Source: Commensalibacter intestini A911 (GTDB lineage: Bacteria > Pseudomonadota > Alphaproteobacteria > Acetobacterales > Acetobacteraceae). Taken from it: DNA of 64,000 nt. The stretch spans positions 62,001 through 126,000 of the forward strand of contig NZ_AGFR01000009.1 of assembly GCF_000231445.1 (NCBI RefSeq). The letters run 5' to 3'. Positions 54,701-63,023 of the stretch are shown piece after piece; the stretch's first letter is position 1, and every line of letters starts with the position of its first letter. Below the pieces are notes generated by a model. That model was not told the origin of the DNA, did not search any database, and was given only the letters and a program-made list of their open reading frames with translations. The position numbers were made by a program, and so were the translations under genes.

Positions 54701-54966
54701 GTACCATCACTATTGGCAACCGTTGATAAATATTCTAGATGATCCACCCCGTATAAATTCTGACTAACAGGATCAACAATAGTACGCTGAACAGTATCAG
54801 CTGTTGCGCCAGGGTACGTAAATGTCAATGTAATCGGTGGAGGAGCAATATTGGGCCATTGTGCAACCGGCAGGGTAATAAGCGCAATCATCCCCATTAA
54901 CGAGATAAGAATTGCGATTACCCAAGCAAAAATAGGCCTATCAATAAAAAAACGTGATAAAGACAT
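51787..54966 (-). CDS. RND multidrug efflux pump, inner-membrane subunit (HAE1)
   Basis: A 1059-residue AcrB/MexB-type proton-driven exporter with the normal 12-helix, two-loop plan. It starts [20 protein letters not shown]. The proton-relay aspartates lie in [20 protein letters not shown], and the second half has [16 protein letters not shown] with the relay lysine region nearby. The length equals that of E. coli AcrB. Middle gene of a complete three-gene pump operon; substrates could be antibiotics, bile-type compounds or plant phenolics. Confidence 0.96.
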   Translation of the reverse strand: [1059 protein letters not shown]

Positions 54967-54989
54967 ATAAATTTTCCAGTTTCAACAAC

Positions 54990-56159
54990 TTAATTCGGCA
55001 CTGTAGCAACAGGGGTACGACCTTCTTCTGGTGCTACCTTTTGCCCAGGGCGATAAGACGTTGGATTACTAACCAAAATTCTATCTCCCGCTTCAACACC
55101 TTTGGTTGTTACCCAATAAGTTTCTTGCATGCGTTGCACTTCAATATCACGACGCTTCACAACATTATCTTTGTCGATCACATACAAATATGGTTTTTCA
55201 TCCAAACCACGCATCACTGCTTCCTGAGGAACCATAAACGCTGTTTCCATACCTTCATGCATGACTGCACGAACATACATACCAGAAAGTAACATTTTTT
55301 CAGGATTACGAACGATCGCACGTTGAATTACAGAACCAGTTTCCTGATTAGTCACTACTTCTGTAAATAACAAATTAGCTTGTAATGGATAGCGAGTATC
55401 ATCTTCCAAAATTAAATCAATCGGAACATGTGCTGCACCACGCAATGTTTGTAATTTACCACCAGCCATACGACTGCGAAGACGCAATTGTTCAGCTGTA
55501 GGCTCGATAATATCTACAAAAATTGGATCTAGCTGTGTAATAATTGCAACGGGGTCAGTTTGATTCGTCGCCATTAACGCACCTTGCGTTTGAATAGAAC
55601 GACTAATCCGACCAGAAATCGTGGCATTAATCCCTGTATATTCCAAGTTTAACTGTGCTTGTCTAACATTCGCACGATCACTGTCAATTGTTGCCTTGGT
55701 TGCCTCTTGAGCAGCCAACGTATCATCATAATCTTGACGACTAACCGCATCCATATTTTTCAAAGGACCGTAGCGTTTTAACTTTAATGTTTGAGCTTTA
55801 AATGTTGCTAGGTCACTATTTAACTTACCTTGAGCATTATCCAACGCAGCCTGATAGGGACGAGGATCCACTTGATAGAGTTGTTGATCTTTTGTAACGT
55901 CTGTTCCTTCTTCGAACAAACGATTATAAAGATACCCATTGACCTGAGGGCGAACTTCTGAAACACGCATTGGCGTAATACGCCCCGTGAGCTCCACTAA
56001 CAACTCGACATCCTGAGGATGAGCCATAACAAAATTAGCTTTTGGTGCTACTTTTTGCGCAGGTTTTTGTTCCTTACATGCAGAAAGTGGCAATAATACA
56101 ACACAAAATACGGCACATCTTTGGTGCCATTTAGTAAAGAAAGAATCTGTTATTGTCAC
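54990..56159 (-). CDS. RND efflux periplasmic adaptor (AcrA/MexA type)
   Basis: A 389-residue lipoprotein adaptor. The signal peptide ends in the lipobox PLSACKEQKP; EVRPQVNGYLYNRLFEEG and LYQVDPRPYQAALDNAQGKL are the lipoyl and hairpin segments, and the beta-barrel and membrane-proximal domains follow. It is first in the operon, 23 bp before the pump gene. No TetR- or MarR-type repressor is encoded next to it, unlike most such operons, so control must come from elsewhere. Confidence 0.95.
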   Translation of the reverse strand: MTITDSFFTKWHQRCAVFCVVLLPLSACKEQKPAQKVAPKANFVMAHPQDVELLVELTGRITPMRVSEVRPQVNGYLYNRLFEEGTDVTKDQQLYQVDPRPYQAALDNAQGKLNSDLATFKAQTLKLKRYGPLKNMDAVSRQDYDDTLAAQEATKATIDSDRANVRQAQLNLEYTGINATISGRISRSIQTQGALMATNQTDPVAIITQLDPIFVDIIEPTAEQLRLRSRMAGGKLQTLRGAAHVPIDLILEDDTRYPLQANLLFTEVVTNQETGSVIQRAIVRNPEKMLLSGMYVRAVMHEGMETAFMVPQEAVMRGLDEKPYLYVIDKDNVVKRRDIEVQRMQETYWVTTKGVEAGDRILVSNPTSYRPGQKVAPEEGRTPVATVPN

Positions 56160-56606
56160 TTCTCTTCCCTATTTTCCCTAAAAAATATAGACAAATTGAT
56201 GCCTTTAAAAACACAAAAATGCTATAATAAACAACCTATTTTAATCTTGAAAAAGAGATATTTATTACTCTTCATTAACGCATCATATAAATACATACGC
56301 CAAGGATAAGCAACACATATTTTTCTTTTTTTTGAAATACGTTCAATATTTTTGTTGTGATTTACTGCCAAAGTTCGAGCCGATTATTAAGAATCATTAT
56401 AAAAAACAGGTCATTTTAATGTTTATACCTCAACATAGTTATGATTTTTTTTCATGAAAAAATCATAATCACCAAATTAAAAAGAATATAAAATTCATGT
56501 ATTAAATTGACATATTTAAAATTTGATACAAATAAAGAATTGTCTTAACAAATCGATTCTCTTATATAAATATTCATAAGAAAGATTGATACTAAGGAAA
56601 AAAATT
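56160..56606. other. Intergenic region, efflux operon / YggT
   Basis: About 450 bp of AT-rich DNA between divergent genes with no supportable ORF. It contains a perfect 12-bp inverted repeat (TTATGATTTTTT at 56439-56450 with 56457-56468, 6-nt loop). The repeat is about 280 bp from the efflux start and 140 bp from the YggT start. Confidence 0.4.
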
Positions 56607-56894
56607 ATGTTTGAGCTATATAAACTTTTGAATACACTATTAAACGTCTACATGCTCATTCTACTAGCTTATTGTATCTTTAGTTTTTTATTCAGTTTTG
56701 GAGTTCTTAATCCTTATAGCAACATCACCAGAATGATCTATTCATTTCTTAGTAAAGCTTGCGACCCCATATTGAACGTCATTAGACAAATTTTACCCTC
56801 TCTTGGCACTGTTGATATCAGTCCTATTGTTGTATTTTTAGCCATCGACTACATCATTAGACCTTTATTGTTCCATATATTAATTCAACAATAA
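56607..56894 (+). CDS. YggT-family membrane protein
   Basis: A 95-residue inner-membrane protein with two hydrophobic helices separated by a short amphipathic part. LLNTLLNVYMLILLAYCIFS and LSKACDPILNVIRQILP (the P-L-xx-R-xx-P pattern) define the family. The ATG at 56607 has AAGG 9 nt upstream; an earlier TTG is rejected. YggT proteins are linked to cell-envelope or division functions in other bacteria, but the role here is open. The 3' end lies in a recent 25-bp tandem duplication. Confidence 0.85.
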   Translation: MFELYKLLNTLLNVYMLILLAYCIFSFLFSFGVLNPYSNITRMIYSFLSKACDPILNVIRQILPSLGTVDISPIVVFLAIDYIIRPLLFHILIQQ

Positions 56895-56939
56895 CACTTT
56901 TAAATTTACAATCTAATAACACTTTTAAATTTACAATCT
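56890..56939. repeat. 25-bp tandem duplication at the yggT stop codon
   Basis: Two exact head-to-tail copies of a 25-bp unit, AATAACACTTTTAAATTTAC plus AATCT, at 56890-56914 and 56915-56939. The first contains the YggT stop codon. Identical copies suggest a recent slippage event. Confidence 0.85.
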
Positions 56940-56949
56940 GATAACAAAC

Positions 56950-56976
56950 AAAAGGCGCTATAAAAGTGCCTTTTTT
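56950..56976 (+). terminator. Terminator of the yggT gene
   Basis: AAAAGGCGC (56950-56958) pairs with GTGCCTTTT (56966-56974) with one G-T pair and a 7-nt loop. The T-run extends to 56976. Confidence 0.85.
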
Positions 56977-56983
56977 AACAACT

Positions 56984-58666
56984 TTACTCTTTAACTTTAA
57001 ACAATCCTAAATCTAATTGTTTACCATTCGAATAATTCAAACCGTGTATTCGACCTAACTGTTTTACAACTATTCCCTCTTTATCCAAATAATCCGTAAA
57101 ATGCTTTTCATCACGCCGATCAACTAAGGCCAATCCGCAAGCTTGATCATTTTTTAAAAACTGAGCGGTAAGCTCTAAATTAATTAACTTTGTTTCTTTA
57201 CCAACTAAAAACACTAAACTTGGCTCTGAATAAGAAGCTGAAGCAACAATACTATTTTCACAAGGTTTAAGTAATTGCACGGTCTGAGCAATTTTACCAC
57301 TTAACCACTCCGAACTTAACCCCGGAATTAAAACGACAAATAGCTCTAAATACACAATAATTGCAGCCCCAATCGCTACGATAGAGGCGCGTTGCATATT
57401 ATCTTTTACAAAACAAGCGACTGTATATCCAATCAAAAGAAGTGTACCAAAAGCCCCAATCATTGCTGCACAAAACCACATTCCTGTCATGTAATGTGCA
57501 TAAATAATGCCACCTACAGCCAATAAAAGACCAACAATAACCCACAACACCATATAAATATTTAATAACCAACGACCCCACCTAGAAGTAGGCCCATTCC
57601 ATGTTTTAGAAATATTCCATAATGCTGCTGAAGTTAAAATTGCAATTGCTGGGTAGGTTGGCAACACATAATGCGGTAACTTTGTCGCAATCAACTCAAA
57701 AACGATCCAATGCGGAATAATCCAACATAATAAGAAACAAACAGATTCTGATTTACGTTCTTTCCAAATAAATGGTAATGCCCATGCCGTGAACAAAGAC
57801 CCTGGCCAAAACGTAATTAAGAAAATACCCAAATATAATCCAGGAGGCGAACCATGGGCTTGTTGTCCAGAAGCAACTTTTCCAAGGAAGTTTGTTCCAA
57901 CAGCATCGGTAAAGAATTTACCATCACTGATAATCCAAATAGCCACACACCAAGGAATAACAATTAAAATACTGAGAATCCATCCCCACTTAGGATGCAA
58001 ATGCTTCCACCAAGCTCTATCTTTTTTAACCCATGCCAAAATAATCGGTGGCAGTAATGTTGGAATTAAAACAACAGGTCCCTTTAACATCAACCCACAG
58101 CCAATTGCTACCCAGTAAATGATACCAACAGAAAGTGGCAGTTTCTCTGATGTCAACCTAGCCATCCAAGATCGTGCTAAACTGCTTTGTGCAAGCAGAA
58201 TAAAAAATAACAACGTTGTATCAATCGTTGCCATTCGACCTTCACCTGTCAAAAGAACAGACACAGCCAAAAAGAGTCCTGCCAAAAGCCCTATATATGA
58301 ATCAAATAAAATACTTCCGATCAGAACCGTTAATAAAACTGATCCTACTGCTGCAATCAAAGAAGGAATTCGATAAGCCCACACAGCTTTGTCTTTTAAC
58401 GTTCCTGTTGCTTTAACAGCCAATGCTTCCAGCCAATAAATCCCTGCTGGCTGTAAATACCGGGGTTTATCCTGAAAACGCACATCAATATAATTATGAC
58501 TCTCTACCATCTGAGAAGTCGCCTGCATATATCGTGCTTCATCACGATCCAGCGGTGGCAATGTTGCACGTCCAGGTAAAAATAAAACAAAAACAAACAA
58601 GGCAAGCCACAAATAATGACTTGCCTTCAAACGAAAAGACTTTTGAGAAAGAGAAGAAAGGGTCAT
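56984..58666 (-). CDS. ArnT-like family 39 glycosyltransferase
   Basis: A 560-residue inner-membrane glycosyltransferase with about 12 helices and a C-terminal periplasmic domain. LPPLDRDEARYMQATSQMVE is the first loop with the acidic catalytic pair, DVRFQDKPRYLQPAGIYWLE follows, and the PLPHYVLP-type loop appears as ATKLPHYVLPTYPAIAIL. Such enzymes move a sugar (4-amino-arabinose in ArnT) from undecaprenyl phosphate onto lipid A or another envelope acceptor. The gene before it encodes a GT2 enzyme likely to make the lipid-linked sugar. The sugar is not known. Confidence 0.88.
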   Translation of the reverse strand: MTLSSLSQKSFRLKASHYLWLALFVFVLFLPGRATLPPLDRDEARYMQATSQMVESHNYIDVRFQDKPRYLQPAGIYWLEALAVKATGTLKDKAVWAYRIPSLIAAVGSVLLTVLIGSILFDSYIGLLAGLFLAVSVLLTGEGRMATIDTTLLFFILLAQSSLARSWMARLTSEKLPLSVGIIYWVAIGCGLMLKGPVVLIPTLLPPIILAWVKKDRAWWKHLHPKWGWILSILIVIPWCVAIWIISDGKFFTDAVGTNFLGKVASGQQAHGSPPGLYLGIFLITFWPGSLFTAWALPFIWKERKSESVCFLLCWIIPHWIVFELIATKLPHYVLPTYPAIAILTSAALWNISKTWNGPTSRWGRWLLNIYMVLWVIVGLLLAVGGIIYAHYMTGMWFCAAMIGAFGTLLLIGYTVACFVKDNMQRASIVAIGAAIIVYLELFVVLIPGLSSEWLSGKIAQTVQLLKPCENSIVASASYSEPSLVFLVGKETKLINLELTAQFLKNDQACGLALVDRRDEKHFTDYLDKEGIVVKQLGRIHGLNYSNGKQLDLGLFKVKE

Positions 58667-58684
58667 TTTATCCCTTTGTAATAA

Positions 58685-59410
58685 TTAATATTTAGTGATT
58701 TTTTTAGGTAAACGAATCCGATTAAGCAACCATATCACACCAAGCATATCGCGGATACCAACAATAGCTCTGTTTAAATTGGTATATTTAGAAACCCCAT
58801 TTAATCGTTGACGATGATGAACCTCATGACATACCAAAGGAACCCCATAATGTCCCAATAACGCAGGTAAGAAACGATGAAGCCCTTCAAAGTGCGGGAG
58901 TTTCATAAAATCATCTCTAAGAAATAATTTCATAGGAGCGCCTGTATCAACACAACCATCTTTTAACAAATAACGACGCAATCCATTGGCAAAAGTCGTT
59001 GCAAAACGACGAGAAAAATTATCATTTCTCTTTAAACGAACGCCAACCACCAAAGGTTCACGCCCAGCATGCTGTTGAGACTTTTCCCACATAGAAATAA
59101 TTTCTTTGGGATCATCTTGACCATCTCCATCCATTGTCGTAACCCACTGACCTTGCGCCGCCTCAATAGCGGTTAATAATGCAGCTGATTTTCCACAACG
59201 ATGATTATGGGATAAAATAACCAAAGAAGGTAAAAACGTTTTTTTAACGTCTGACAATTGATTTAAGGTTTTATCCGTACTGCCGTCATCAACAAAAATC
59301 ACTTCACAGTCAGGTAAACCTGACAAAACAGAAGCAATCTCACGACAAACGGGAATAATATTTTCCGCCTCGTTTAAAACAGTAACAACAATAGAAATTA
59401 CAGGGGTCAT
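58685..59410 (-). CDS. Family 2 glycosyltransferase (ArnC/dolichyl-phosphate sugar synthase-like)
   Basis: A 241-residue GT2 enzyme. SIVVTVLNEAENI, VIFVDDGSTDKTL, TMDGDGQDDP (metal-binding DxD) and HRQRLNGVSKYTNLNRAIVG are the expected blocks. It lacks the C-terminal transmembrane helices found in ArnC, having only a short hydrophobic tail, so it is closer to soluble polyprenyl-phosphate mannose/glucose synthases. It lies 18 bp before the ArnT-like gene and 24 bp behind atpF; the three may be co-transcribed. It should load the sugar used by the ArnT-like enzyme. Confidence 0.87.
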   Translation of the reverse strand: MTPVISIVVTVLNEAENIIPVCREIASVLSGLPDCEVIFVDDGSTDKTLNQLSDVKKTFLPSLVILSHNHRCGKSAALLTAIEAAQGQWVTTMDGDGQDDPKEIISMWEKSQQHAGREPLVVGVRLKRNDNFSRRFATTFANGLRRYLLKDGCVDTGAPMKLFLRDDFMKLPHFEGLHRFLPALLGHYGVPLVCHEVHHRQRLNGVSKYTNLNRAIVGIRDMLGVIWLLNRIRLPKKITKY

Positions 59411-59434
59411 TGGACACTAACGAGACGAAAAAAA

Positions 59435-59941
59435 TTAAGCAACGTGACGATCAGAAGCAAGTGCTTTGGGTAATTCAGCAATTGCATTATCAATCAAAGG
59501 ACTATCCTTTTCTTCTGTTAATACAGAAGAAATGACTTCATAAGCAGCTTTCACAGCGATATCTGCAGCTTCACGGCGAACAGCATTCACCGCTTCTTGC
59601 TCTGAAGCAACTAAACGAAGACGAACTAACTCTTCATGACGTTGAGCAGCCGCATCCGCTTCTTTTTTAGCATTTTCAGCAATTTTCTCTGCAGCCTCTT
59701 TGGAGGCAGCTAACATTTTTTCAGCTTCAATTTTTGCTGCTTCATGTTCTTTTTGAGCTGCTGTATAAATTTCTTCGGCCTCGCGACGCAAACGGCTTGC
59801 TTCTTCCAACTCTTGTCGAATTTGGTTACTTTTATTGTCCATAGCAGCAGCCAAAGGACGCCATAATTTTTTACCAAAAATAACAAAAAATAGAACGAAG
59901 GCAACCGCAGACCAAAAATGAGGTTCTTGTAATAAATCCAT
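59435..59941 (-). CDS. atpF: ATP synthase F0 subunit b
   Basis: A 168-residue peripheral-stalk subunit. An N-terminal membrane helix (FWSAVAFVLFFVIFGKKLW) is followed by a long charged helix of about 120 residues rich in Glu, Ala and Lys (EEASRLRREAEEIYTAAQKE). It pairs with b' to hold F1 against rotation. Last of the five-gene F0 operon; the F1 genes are elsewhere, which is the usual split in alphaproteobacteria. Confidence 0.93.
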   Translation of the reverse strand: MDLLQEPHFWSAVAFVLFFVIFGKKLWRPLAAAMDNKSNQIRQELEEASRLRREAEEIYTAAQKEHEAAKIEAEKMLAASKEAAEKIAENAKKEADAAAQRHEELVRLRLVASEQEAVNAVRREAADIAVKAAYEVISSVLTEEKDSPLIDNAIAELPKALASDRHVA

Positions 59942-59955
59942 TTTTTCTCTGCCTA

Positions 59956-60552
59956 CTAAGACTTCACTGTTAAAATTTGTTGAACTTTATTATTAACAAT
60001 TTGGTCGTTAACGTCCTCATTTAATAATTGTTTCACCAAACTTTGAGCAACATCTTTCGCCATTTGATCAACTTGTTTTAATGCACTATCACGTGCCTGA
60101 ACAATCCGAGTTTCTGCCTCATGCATTTCTTTGTCAAGACGAGCTTGCAACGCTTGCATTTGTTTAGCAGATGAAGCTCTAGTTTCTTGAATAATCGAAT
60201 CAATTTTAGCTTGAGCTTCTGTTGCTGCTTCATTACGTGTTTTATTTAACGCTTCTACAGCTTTATCTGCCTGAGCTTTCGCTTGTCTGGCAGAATCCAT
60301 ATCTCCGTCAATTTTTGAACGACGATTATGAATAACTTGTTCGATCTGTGGAATCGAAAAATATTTAACAGCAAGAAACAAACAGAAAAAGATGATTAAT
60401 ACCCAAGCAAACTGGGCAACAACCAACGGGTTATGAAATTCCATCTGTGGCATGCCAGAAGCCATGGCATTCGTGGACAAAGCTGGGGCTAGTGCCCCTG
60501 CTGCCACGAGAGACGCCACCAGACGGGAAAAACGGGCGGAAAAGCGTCTCAC
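59956..60552 (-). CDS. atpF': ATP synthase F0 subunit b' with signal-like N-terminus
   Basis: A 198-residue second stalk subunit. Residues 1-31 look like a signal peptide (arginine-rich start, core LVASLVAAGALAPAL, then AMA-S), ahead of the standard b' start MPQMEFHNP, membrane helix and long coiled helix. The GTG start at 60552 is supported by a perfect AAGGAGGG site 7 nt upstream, so the extension is probably translated. Downstream methionines have no such site. The extension is also more GC-rich than its surroundings. Confidence 0.9.
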   Translation of the reverse strand: MRRFSARFSRLVASLVAAGALAPALSTNAMASGMPQMEFHNPLVVAQFAWVLIIFFCLFLAVKYFSIPQIEQVIHNRRSKIDGDMDSARQAKAQADKAVEALNKTRNEAATEAQAKIDSIIQETRASSAKQMQALQARLDKEMHEAETRIVQARDSALKQVDQMAKDVAQSLVKQLLNEDVNDQIVNNKVQQILTVKS

Positions 60553-60565
60553 GTAAAGACCCTCC

Positions 60566-60790
60566 TTACATAAAGAGAATAAGGAAAGCGATCAGTAGAG
60601 CATAAAGCGCAACAGCTTCCGTGAGAGCAAATCCCAACATACCCAAACCAAATACATGAGGGCGAGAAGCTGGGTTACGTGCAATACTGCTAACCAATGT
60701 TGCAAAAATATTACCAATACCAATACCAACACCAGATAATGCGATAACAGCAAGACCAGCACCAATTTGTTTTGCGGCAATAAGATCCAT
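60566..60790 (-). CDS. atpE: ATP synthase F0 subunit c
   Basis: A 74-residue double-helix proteolipid that forms the rotor ring. The loop ARNPASRP separates the helices and [14 protein letters not shown] holds the ion-binding Glu58. No sodium-type signature is seen, so protons are the likely coupling ion. Confidence 0.96.
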   Translation of the reverse strand: MDLIAAKQIGAGLAVIALSGVGIGIGNIFATLVSSIARNPASRPHVFGLGMLGFALTEAVALYALLIAFLILFM

Positions 60791-60839
60791 TTGTTTATTT
60801 CCTTGTAATAAAGAATAAAAAGTTAATACGAAACTACTG

Positions 60840-61586
60840 TTAATGCTCTATTGCTTCTTGTAAATACATACAAGTCAAAATTGCAAAAACATAGGCTTGT
60901 AATGCGCCAACCAATAGTTCAAGCGCGATTAAAGCCACATTTAACACAATAGGAAGAATCCCTAATGGGCCACCTAATGCCACCCCTAAGCCTGTTGCCA
61001 ACAAAATTGTAAAGCCAGCAAACATTTCCAACATCACGTGTCCAGCAACCATATTCGCAAACAAACGAACAGATAAACTGATAGGTCTAGACAAATAAGA
61101 CATGATTTCAATAGGAACAAGCAAAGGTGCCATCGCAACAGGCGCCCCTGCAGGCAAGAAGTGAGCAAAAAATTTCAATCCTTGATTTTTCAATGAAACA
61201 AGAATTGCTAGAATAAATACCATTATAGCTAATGTTGCAGTCACAACAATATGACTGGTAAAAGCAAATGAAAACGGTAAAAGACCCAAATAGTTACCTG
61301 TTAATATAAAAAAGAACAGTGCAAATATAAAAGGGAAGAACCCTTTTCCTTTAGCTCCCATCGTTCCCATAGCCATACCATAAAGGAATTCATAGCATAT
61401 TTCTGTTGCGCTCTGAAACCGACCAGGCACAACGGCTTTATGACGCATCCCAAAATAAATTGCGACAGGAACAATAACCGCAGCAATTACCATCATCAGT
61501 TCAGATTGGGTAAAGTAAACGCCCATTCCGCCCAAGATCGGATGCAATTCAAATTGACCGAGTGCGTCTATCTTATGACCGGCCAC
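60840..61586 (-). CDS. atpB: ATP synthase F0 subunit a
   Basis: A 248-residue, multi-helix proton channel. [20 protein letters not shown] contains the essential arginine (Arg174), and the C-terminal helix has [19 protein letters not shown]. It starts with [16 protein letters not shown], usual for alphaproteobacteria. It lies between atpI and atpE. Confidence 0.96.
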   Translation of the reverse strand: MAGHKIDALGQFELHPILGGMGVYFTQSELMMVIAAVIVPVAIYFGMRHKAVVPGRFQSATEICYEFLYGMAMGTMGAKGKGFFPFIFALFFFILTGNYLGLLPFSFAFTSHIVVTATLAIMVFILAILVSLKNQGLKFFAHFLPAGAPVAMAPLLVPIEIMSYLSRPISLSVRLFANMVAGHVMLEMFAGFTILLATGLGVALGGPLGILPIVLNVALIALELLVGALQAYVFAILTCMYLQEAIEH

Positions 61587-61632
61587 TATTTTTCTCCCAA
61601 CACTAAATCGAATCTTTTACGAAGAAACAAAA

Positions 61633-61950
61633 TCATTTTGATACTATATCACTAGGTTTAACAATACGCCAGACATTAAGCACACCCGCAGCCATTCCTA
61701 AAATCGTGAATATAATGATAAATAATGGACGTGTTGATAACCAATAATCCAATCCATACCCAATCATAAACCCAACCAGAAAAGCTGAGAAAAGCTCTAC
61801 TCCTGACCTTAAGACAAACCTCCATAATTCACCATCACCCCCAGGTAATTGGGCATGATTTTGCTTTTTTGAAGGATTCAATCGTGATTCAAAATCTTGT
61901 AATTTCTTATCAAAAGAATCGAGCTGTTTCTTTTTTGCATCTTTTTCCAA
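61633..61950 (-). CDS. atpI: ATP synthase-associated protein AtpI
   Basis: A 105-residue membrane protein with two helices (LFSAFLVGFMIGYGLDYWL and FIIIFTILGMAAGVLNVWRI) after a charged N-terminus with a possible coiled coil. It assists c-ring assembly and is the first gene of the F0 operon, as in related bacteria. GGGGGGATC upstream of its ATG acts as the ribosome site. Confidence 0.88.
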   Translation of the reverse strand: MEKDAKKKQLDSFDKKLQDFESRLNPSKKQNHAQLPGGDGELWRFVLRSGVELFSAFLVGFMIGYGLDYWLSTRPLFIIIFTILGMAAGVLNVWRIVKPSDIVSK

Positions 61951-62178
61951 AGATCCCCCCTCCTCTTCATCCTATCATTTACAAGTTAACTCAGATCGTA
62001 AAAAAGACTATTTGCACAAGAAAGGCAATGTTTTTTTTACATTTTAACGCAGCTAATTCATCACATTTGCAAATCGGCAACTACTTTGCTTTATCTTAAA
62101 TTATCATTATTTTTATTTCAAAACATTCTATCGTTTAATTATATATTAATCAAAACAATTTAACCAATTGACATAGAA

Positions 62179-62221
62179 CCTTTTTAGTCCAAATAAATAG
62201 TTTTTATTAAAACTAAAAAGG
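62179..62221. repeat. 10-bp inverted repeat behind the exported protein gene
   Basis: CCTTTTTAGT (62179-62188) and its exact inverse (62212-62221) with a 23-nt AT-rich loop, starting about 20 bp behind the stop codon of the minus-strand gene. A weak terminator candidate, since no T-run follows. The rest of 61951-62240 is AT-rich with no gene that I can support. Confidence 0.4.
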
Positions 62222-62240
62222 CAAATTTATCAAAACACCT

Positions 62241-63023
62241 CTATTGCGGAATATAATCGTATGCTGGACTTCCTGCTGGTGCTCCAAAAGGTGGTGTATT
62301 TACTTGTAAAAGCTCTATCATATGATCTTCTGATTGACCAATAGAGCGAGCTTGCAATGCTTTACCCATGGCAGTCACACTTCCCATTCCTCTGACACAC
62401 AATGCCGCTCCTGGTTGCAAAGAAAATCCTAACTTACTCACATCAGATGGACGTATATACACGACCGTACCATCCTTCATGACCACGCCCATCACTTGCC
62501 CTTGCAAATTATATAAAAGTTGTCCTACTTTCCCTTGCACAAACAAATCTGGCCCTGTTACTGGAACTGGCGAGAAACCTGCCTCTGGACTATCCTCTTG
62601 AAGGATTTTCCCTTGTGGATTTTCAACTAAAAAAGCTTGTAGCAAAGGTAAAAAGCGTGCTTTTAATCCACGAATAGTAATGTCTTGACCTGGATGAACC
62701 ACTGTTTTTATTGCTTCACCGAACATGGTGGAGAAAATAACTTGAGTGCCATCTGTTAGCAATAACCCGCCCAGATTCCCGTAAGGTGTTGGCAAATATT
62801 GTTTCACATTCCCTTTAACCACAGGCAAAACAGATAAATCCATAAAGCCTGCACTGCTGTTATTACTGGTTTCATGCGAAACGCTACGAACCGCTTCTTT
62901 CTTTTGCGTTTTGGCATCAGCATTATGCACACCAGAAACAACCAAAGCCATTCCCATTACAAAACAAGAGGTGCCTTGTAACCATTTATTTTTCTTTATA
63001 CTAGAAAACATCTTCATCATCAT
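62241..63023 (-). CDS. Exported protein with two internal repeats
   Basis: A 260-residue protein with a signal peptide (cleavage near ADA-K, residue 37). The mature part has two copies of a beta-rich module of about 70 residues. Residues 69-138 hold GNVKQYLPTPYGNLGGLLLT and HPGQDITIRGL; residues 162-231 hold GKVGQLLYNLQGQVMGVVMK and QPGAALCVRGM. The pattern of a strand, D-G-T, and a PG-x5-RG ending resembles an OB-type fold. It has a Pro/Gly-rich tail. I do not recognise a named family. The start is one of four clustered ATG codons; the first is given. Confidence 0.72.
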   Translation of the reverse strand: MMMKMFSSIKKNKWLQGTSCFVMGMALVVSGVHNADAKTQKKEAVRSVSHETSNNSSAGFMDLSVLPVVKGNVKQYLPTPYGNLGGLLLTDGTQVIFSTMFGEAIKTVVHPGQDITIRGLKARFLPLLQAFLVENPQGKILQEDSPEAGFSPVPVTGPDLFVQGKVGQLLYNLQGQVMGVVMKDGTVVYIRPSDVSKLGFSLQPGAALCVRGMGSVTAMGKALQARSIGQSEDHMIELLQVNTPPFGAPAGSPAYDYIPQ

